Below, in pieces: positions 6,971-10,204 of a stretch of DNA of 10,204 nucleotides. Source of the DNA: JBBIKU01 sp037445245 (GTDB lineage Bacteria; Chloroflexota; Anaerolineae; Anaerolineales; Anaerolineaceae). Every line of letters starts with the position of its first letter. Positions within the stretch are counted from its first letter, which is position 1. A program made the translations under genes and the position numbers. The notes under the pieces were generated by a model that saw only the letters and a program-made list of their open reading frames with translations, was not told the origin of the DNA and ran no database searches. Location: contig JBBIKU010000086.1 of NCBI GenBank assembly GCA_037445245.1, positions 1-10,204 on the forward strand, written 5' to 3'.

Positions 6971-7510
6971 TCAAGGCGACTTTTGACAGACCAACCGAAC
7001 TGCTTGCGCCACGTCTTTTGCGAATACCAGCAGATCACGGTCTTTGGGCTGGAGGTAGGCGCCCAGGGTTTCAAAGAAGTGGGTAAAGACCTCTTCCCAG
7101 CCCTCGCCCACCAGCACCAATGGGCGCGGTTGCATCGAATTGACCAGCAGGCGATTCCACATCATCACAATCTCTGCCAGCGTCCCCACCCCGCCGGGAA
7201 GGGCAATGGCGGCGTCGCAGGCGTCCAGTAAGGCGAGCATGCGCTCGTGAAGGGTCGGATAGCGCCATTCTTCTTTGACCCACGGGTTGGCTTTGATCGG
7301 ACGCCAGCGCTCGATCTCATCACAGGTGACACCGATGACATGGACACCGGCTTCGGCGGCGCCACGCGATACGGCTTCCATGGTGCCCATGTAGCCGCCG
7401 GTGAGCACAGTGCAGCCAGCTTGAGCGAGCAATTGTCCCAATTGCTGTGCTTGATTGTAGATGGCGTCTCCGGGTTTTGCCTGAGCGCCCCCAAACACGG
7501 TTACTTTCAT
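6971..7510 (-). CDS. LOG-family (TIGR00730) Rossmann-fold nucleotide phosphoribohydrolase
   Basis: Members of this family cleave the N-glycosidic bond of nucleoside 5'-monophosphates; in plants and some bacteria they release active cytokinins. The 179-aa product shows the diagnostic features. The N-terminal strand is KVTVFGGAQA, where CGS is more usual. GGYMGTMEAVSRGA at 38-51 and the phosphate/ribose-binding catalytic motif PGGVGTLAE at 105-113 follow, together with LHERMLAL at 87-94 in the position of the family MHxRK segment. The Lys of that segment is replaced by Met here. The exact substrate cannot be set, and bacterial homologues are often misnamed lysine decarboxylases. ATG 7510 follows AAGAAGAGAG with about 9 nt spacing. 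It is the first gene of the operon with proS, downstream of a TATAAT box. Confidence 0.88.
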   Translation of the reverse strand: MKVTVFGGAQAKPGDAIYNQAQQLGQLLAQAGCTVLTGGYMGTMEAVSRGAAEAGVHVIGVTCDEIERWRPIKANPWVKEEWRYPTLHERMLALLDACDAAIALPGGVGTLAEIVMMWNRLLVNSMQPRPLVLVGEGWEEVFTHFFETLGAYLQPKDRDLLVFAKDVAQAVRLVCQKSP

Positions 7511-7548
7511 GGATCGATTCTCTCTTCTTTGGCGGTGATGAATGCCCT

Positions 7549-7554
7549 ATTATA
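7549..7554 (-). promoter_or_regulatory. Promoter -10 box for the LOG-proS operon
   Basis: A perfect TATAAT lies on the - strand 38 bases upstream of the LOG start and about 60 bases past the end of the upstream gene's terminator, giving a leader of roughly 30 nt. I find no good -35 at 16-18 nt spacing. The bases before the box read AGG, not a full TGn extension. It is the only candidate promoter between the upstream terminator and this operon. Confidence 0.6.
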
Positions 7555-7615
7555 CCTGCAATTTGAACGGTGCCTGCGGCTGTAGTGCTGCTGGTCCTGG
7601 CGATGTATCCCAATC

Positions 7616-7650
7616 AAAAAGGTCACCCCATATTTCCAAAGGGTGACCTT
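7616..7650 (-). terminator. Rho-independent terminator of the EF-G-like gene
   Basis: A perfect 10-bp stem AAGGTCACCC/GGGTGACCTT (7641-7650 with 7619-7628) surrounds a 12-nt loop. In the - direction the stem runs into five T (7620-7616). It lies 25 bases after the stop of the upstream gene. On the + strand no U-tract follows, so it acts in the - direction only and insulates the LOG-proS operon from the EF-G-like gene. Confidence 0.9.
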
Positions 7651-7675
7651 GATCGATCGAAACTATCGGTTGCTG

Positions 7676-9745
7676 TCAGTCTTCTTTCTGGCTGGATAGT
7701 TCCTTCTGGCGGGCAGCAATGATTTCTTGCGTCACGTGGGGGGGTACTACCTCGTAATGCGAGACTTCGAGGCTGAAGGTGCCGCGTCCGCCGGTGAGCG
7801 AGCGTAGCTGGGTGGTGTAGCGCAGCATTTCTGCCAGCGGTACCTGAGCGGTGATGGTGGATCGTCCTTTTTCGGTTTCCATTCCCTGCACTCTCGCCCG
7901 CCGGGTGTTCATGTCTCCCAACACATCGCCCATATTGGCTTCGGGTACGGTGATTTTGGCGATCATGATCGGCTCCAGCAAGACCGGCGCGGCGTCTTTG
8001 AACGCCAGTTTGAATGCCTCACGCCCGGCAATCTCAAAAGCGATCGGTTTCGAATCAACCGGATGTTCTTTGCCGTCGAAAACAGCCACCTTGACTTTGG
8101 TGACGGGGTAACCAGCGAGGATGCCTTCCCGCATCACGTTGCGGATACCCTTTTCGATGGCAGGAATGTAGCTGGCTGAGATGGCGCCACCGAAGATCTC
8201 ATTGACAACCTCGAATTCCCCTTCGGTGGGTTCGACGCGCAGGTGTACTTCGCCAAATTGTCCGGCGCCGCCGGTCTGCTTTTTGTGACGGTACATTGCC
8301 TGGGCGCTTTTGGTAATGGCTTCCTGGTAGGGCACTTTGGGAACCTCGGTGAGCAGATTGACCTGGAATTTCGCCTCGGCACGCTTGATGGCAACTTCGA
8401 TGTGTTGATCTCCCATGCCCTGCAGAATGGTTTGATTGGTCGCTGCCTCGTTGTGCCAGGAGAGGGTCATAGCTTCTTCGCACAGGCGGGTCAGGGTGGG
8501 ACTGATTTTGGTCGAATCCGCCTGCGTTTTCGGGAAAATGGCAACCCGGTAGAGCGAATTGGGATGTTTGGGTAGAGGTAAGATAAGCGGGTGGGTTTTA
8601 TCGCATAGCGTATTGCCGGTGGCGGTCTCGCTCAATTTTGCGACCGTGCCGATGTCTCCGGCGTGGATGATTTTCGTGGGGAAGGTCTCTTTGCCGCGGG
8701 CAATATGCAGTGTACCCAGCCGTTCCTCGATTCCTTTGGTCTGATTCCAGACACGACTGTCGGAGGTGAGCATGCCGGAATAAACCCGGAAGTAGGTCTG
8801 TCTCCCGACGAAAGGATCGGCGGTGGTCTTCCACACGTATGCTGCTAGGGGTCCGGCGTCGTTTGCGATCAGTTCTTCGTCTCCGTCTTTGCCCTGGGCA
8901 ACGACGGGGGGAATATCCAGCGGTGAGGGAAGCAACTGGACGATGGCATTCAGCAGTGGAATGACGCCGATTCCGGTGTCGCCGGCAGTCACGAATACCG
9001 GGATGAAACCGTTGGATTTGATGATGCTGCGCAGACCGCGGACGACTTCTTCGGTGCTCAATTCGCCCGTTTCGAGGTACTTTTCGAGCAGCTCGTCTTC
9101 GCCTTCGGCGGCAGCTTCCACCAAGGCTGTGCGGGCGCTTTCTGCGGCGTCCTTGTATTCTGCGGGGATGTCAAGGGGGGTCTTGGCGTTCCCCTTATAG
9201 GCTTTCATCGTCAGCACGTCAATGACACCCTGGAAGTCAATTTTCTCGCCCCACGGCAATTGGATCGGGATCAGGCGGATCTCCGAAAGCTCTTCGATGG
9301 ATGCCAGCGCTTTTTGATAATTGGCGTTCTCCCGGTTCATCTTGTTGATGACTAAAAATCGCGGCAGATTGAACTTGTCGCAGTAGTGCCAGGCGACCTC
9401 GGTGCCCACCTCGCGTCCAGAGACGGCATCAACCAGAACGATTGCGCTGTCTGCTACCCGCAAAGCCGAGATCACCTCGCCGATGAAGTCAGTATAGCCG
9501 GGGGTGTCGAGGATATTGATTTTGACGTTTTCGTGTTCCACGGGCGCCACCGAGGTGTACAAGGAAATGCCGCGCCGGATTTCCTCTTCATCGAAATCGG
9601 ATACCGTGCTGCCGTCTTCGATCTTGCCCAGGCGGGTGGTGGCAGCGGTGTAATGAAGAAACGCCTCGGTGAGCATAGTTTTGCCTGCGCTGCTATGGGA
9701 TACCAGGGCGACGTTGCGGATGAATTCGGTAGTGTATTCTTTCAT
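7676..9745 (-). CDS. fusA: Elongation factor G-like GTPase (EF-G paralogue type)
   Basis: This is a translational GTPase with full EF-G architecture (689 aa): G domain about 1-275, domain II about 290-375, domain III about 390-465, domain IV about 470-590 and domain V about 600-675. It would bind the ribosome and promote translocation or a related step. The gene stands alone, not in a str operon, and several signatures depart from classical EF-G. The P-loop is SHSSAGKT (16-23) instead of AHIDAGKT. Switch I has RGIS (58-61) instead of RGIT. Switch II is DTPGYTD (80-86), with Tyr replacing the catalytic His. The G4 motif is NKMN (134-137) instead of NKMD. The His-to-Tyr change is known in the EF-G2/FusA2-like group (for example mycobacterial FusA2), so this is most likely that paralogue; its precise job there is poorly defined. 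ATG 9745 has AGAAGGAA about 7 nt upstream. It has its own strong promoter and terminator, so it is monocistronic. Confidence 0.92.
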   Translation of the reverse strand: MKEYTTEFIRNVALVSHSSAGKTMLTEAFLHYTAATTRLGKIEDGSTVSDFDEEEIRRGISLYTSVAPVEHENVKINILDTPGYTDFIGEVISALRVADSAIVLVDAVSGREVGTEVAWHYCDKFNLPRFLVINKMNRENANYQKALASIEELSEIRLIPIQLPWGEKIDFQGVIDVLTMKAYKGNAKTPLDIPAEYKDAAESARTALVEAAAEGEDELLEKYLETGELSTEEVVRGLRSIIKSNGFIPVFVTAGDTGIGVIPLLNAIVQLLPSPLDIPPVVAQGKDGDEELIANDAGPLAAYVWKTTADPFVGRQTYFRVYSGMLTSDSRVWNQTKGIEERLGTLHIARGKETFPTKIIHAGDIGTVAKLSETATGNTLCDKTHPLILPLPKHPNSLYRVAIFPKTQADSTKISPTLTRLCEEAMTLSWHNEAATNQTILQGMGDQHIEVAIKRAEAKFQVNLLTEVPKVPYQEAITKSAQAMYRHKKQTGGAGQFGEVHLRVEPTEGEFEVVNEIFGGAISASYIPAIEKGIRNVMREGILAGYPVTKVKVAVFDGKEHPVDSKPIAFEIAGREAFKLAFKDAAPVLLEPIMIAKITVPEANMGDVLGDMNTRRARVQGMETEKGRSTITAQVPLAEMLRYTTQLRSLTGGRGTFSLEVSHYEVVPPHVTQEIIAARQKELSSQKED

Positions 9746-9789
9746 TAAACAGTTCCTTCTTTGTGGGCTGGGATATGCATAGACTTTTT

Positions 9790-9818
9790 ATTTTATATTG
9801 AGATCAATTTCTTGTCAA
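9790..9818 (-). promoter_or_regulatory. Near-consensus sigma-70 promoter of the EF-G-like gene
   Basis: On the - strand a perfect TTGACA (9813-9818) is followed after exactly 17 nt by TAAAAT (9790-9795, five of six to consensus). The spacer and downstream bases are AT-rich. The predicted start is near 9783, giving a leader of about 38 nt. It is the best promoter in the window and suggests strong constitutive expression. Confidence 0.85.
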
Positions 9819-9850
9819 AGCTAACCAATTATATCAACACGTGGGTCGAT

Positions 9851-10204
9851 TCAGGCAGTTTCGACGAGGGTTTTCTCCATCCGCCAAGCCGGCTGGTGTA
9901 GCTGCTGCCACACACCGTTGTGATCTTGGTAGCACCATTCGCCGGCTTCGTGTGCCACAATGCGGTAGCCCAGTCGTCGGTAAAGCCGTTGCGCCAACAG
10001 GTTATCTTTTGCAACGTTCAAGGTTATGAAGCGGTAACCCCGCATCCGCAAATCATCTTCGGCGCGGCACAACATGCGTGTTCCCACGCCAGTTTGGCGA
10101 TAAGGTGGCTGGATTCGGAAAGCGTAGATATAAGCGCGTTGCTTTCCGTCTGCGAGTTCGCAGCGACTACATTCCAGTTGAACAAACAATTGCCCGATGA
10201 TGCA
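9851..10204 (-). CDS. GNAT-family N-acetyltransferase (partial, N-terminus outside window)
   Basis: The reading frame is open to the window edge, so the gene is truncated at its 5' end by the window, not by mutation. The visible 118 codons begin IIGQLFVQLE and carry the GNAT core. The beta-4 strand is AYIYAFRIQPPYR. The acetyl-CoA pyrophosphate loop is YRQTGVGTRM, matching the family pattern Q/RxxGxG/A, followed by helix alpha-3 LCRAEDDLRMRG. Motif B is ITLNVAKDNLLAQRLYRRLGYRIV, including the characteristic Asn and the LYxxLGY segment. These proteins transfer acetyl from acetyl-CoA to an amine; the substrate cannot be read from the sequence. A TTG within the visible frame could serve as a start, but that would cut the beta sheet, so I take the real start to lie upstream. 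The stop is 32 bases before the -35 of the next promoter, with no clear terminator. Confidence 0.85.
   Translation of the reverse strand, partial: CIIGQLFVQLECSRCELADGKQRAYIYAFRIQPPYRQTGVGTRMLCRAEDDLRMRGYRFITLNVAKDNLLAQRLYRRLGYRIVAHEAGEWCYQDHNGVWQQLHQPAWRMEKTLVETA

Noticed and set aside
6280..7086. 268-codon open frame on the + strand opposite proS
   Set aside because: It is antisense to a clear proS and the LOG 3' end, and its translation resembles no protein family I know. Long antisense frames are common in GC-rich coding DNA.
9828..9833. Second TATAAT on the - strand upstream of the EF-G-like gene
   Set aside because: No -35 or TGn extension accompanies it, and a much better promoter lies 33-38 bases downstream. 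It may be chance in an AT-rich spacer.
9833..9850. Short stem (ATCGAC/GTTGAT) after the GNAT stop
   Set aside because: It is only six pairs with a G-U and no following U-tract, so not a supportable terminator.
1..10204. Search for mobile elements, CRISPR arrays, tRNA or rRNA genes and defence systems
   Set aside because: Apart from the short spacers described, the window is filled by housekeeping-type genes. I saw no transposase, spaced repeats, cloverleaf or defence-protein signatures.

Overview
The window is a compact housekeeping stretch of a moderately GC-rich bacterial chromosome. The best guess for the organism is phylum Chloroflexota, class Anaerolineae. This rests on three things: a bacterial genome using the short archaeal/eukaryote-type prolyl-tRNA synthetase, a divergent second-type EF-G, and a MurE-like ligase with unusual signature motifs. 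That assignment is inference from the protein sequences; no rRNA is present to confirm it. I see no mobile element, CRISPR array, tRNA, phage gene or toxin-antitoxin pair.

Layout from left to right. One gene is on the + strand: a MurE-type peptidoglycan ligase (113-1684), preceded by an extended -10 promoter and a 10-bp tandem repeat. It converges on a block transcribed entirely from the - strand. Between the two stops, 1685-1792 holds nested inverted repeats but no convincing U-tract terminator. Going upstream along the - strand from there: pnp (polynucleotide phosphorylase, true start probably 4006), a long imperfect hairpin in its leader (4026-4095), a rho-independent terminator (4119-4154), and rpsO (ribosomal protein S15, 4172-4444) with an extended -10 promoter (4529-4537). 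Next comes a likely three-gene operon read 7510 to 4588: a LOG-family nucleotide phosphoribohydrolase, proS, and an uncharacterised helical-repeat protein. It is driven by a TATAAT box at 7549-7554. A separate EF-G-like GTPase gene (7676-9745) has its own near-consensus sigma-70 promoter (9790-9818) and its own strong terminator (7616-7650). A GNAT acetyltransferase (9851 to the window edge) is cut off at its N-terminus.

Functionally the - strand block is translation and RNA turnover: S15 and PNPase in the classic rpsO-pnp order, prolyl-tRNA charging, and a ribosome-associated translocase paralogue. The most interesting signals are regulatory and biochemical rather than a new system. They are a roughly 33-position stem just upstream of the pnp ribosome-binding site, placed like the RNase III/PNPase autoregulation stem of enterobacteria; an EF-G-like protein whose G1, G2, G3 and G4 motifs all deviate from canonical, including NKMN in place of NKMD; and a MurE whose substrate-recognition motif reads EDPR rather than DNPR.
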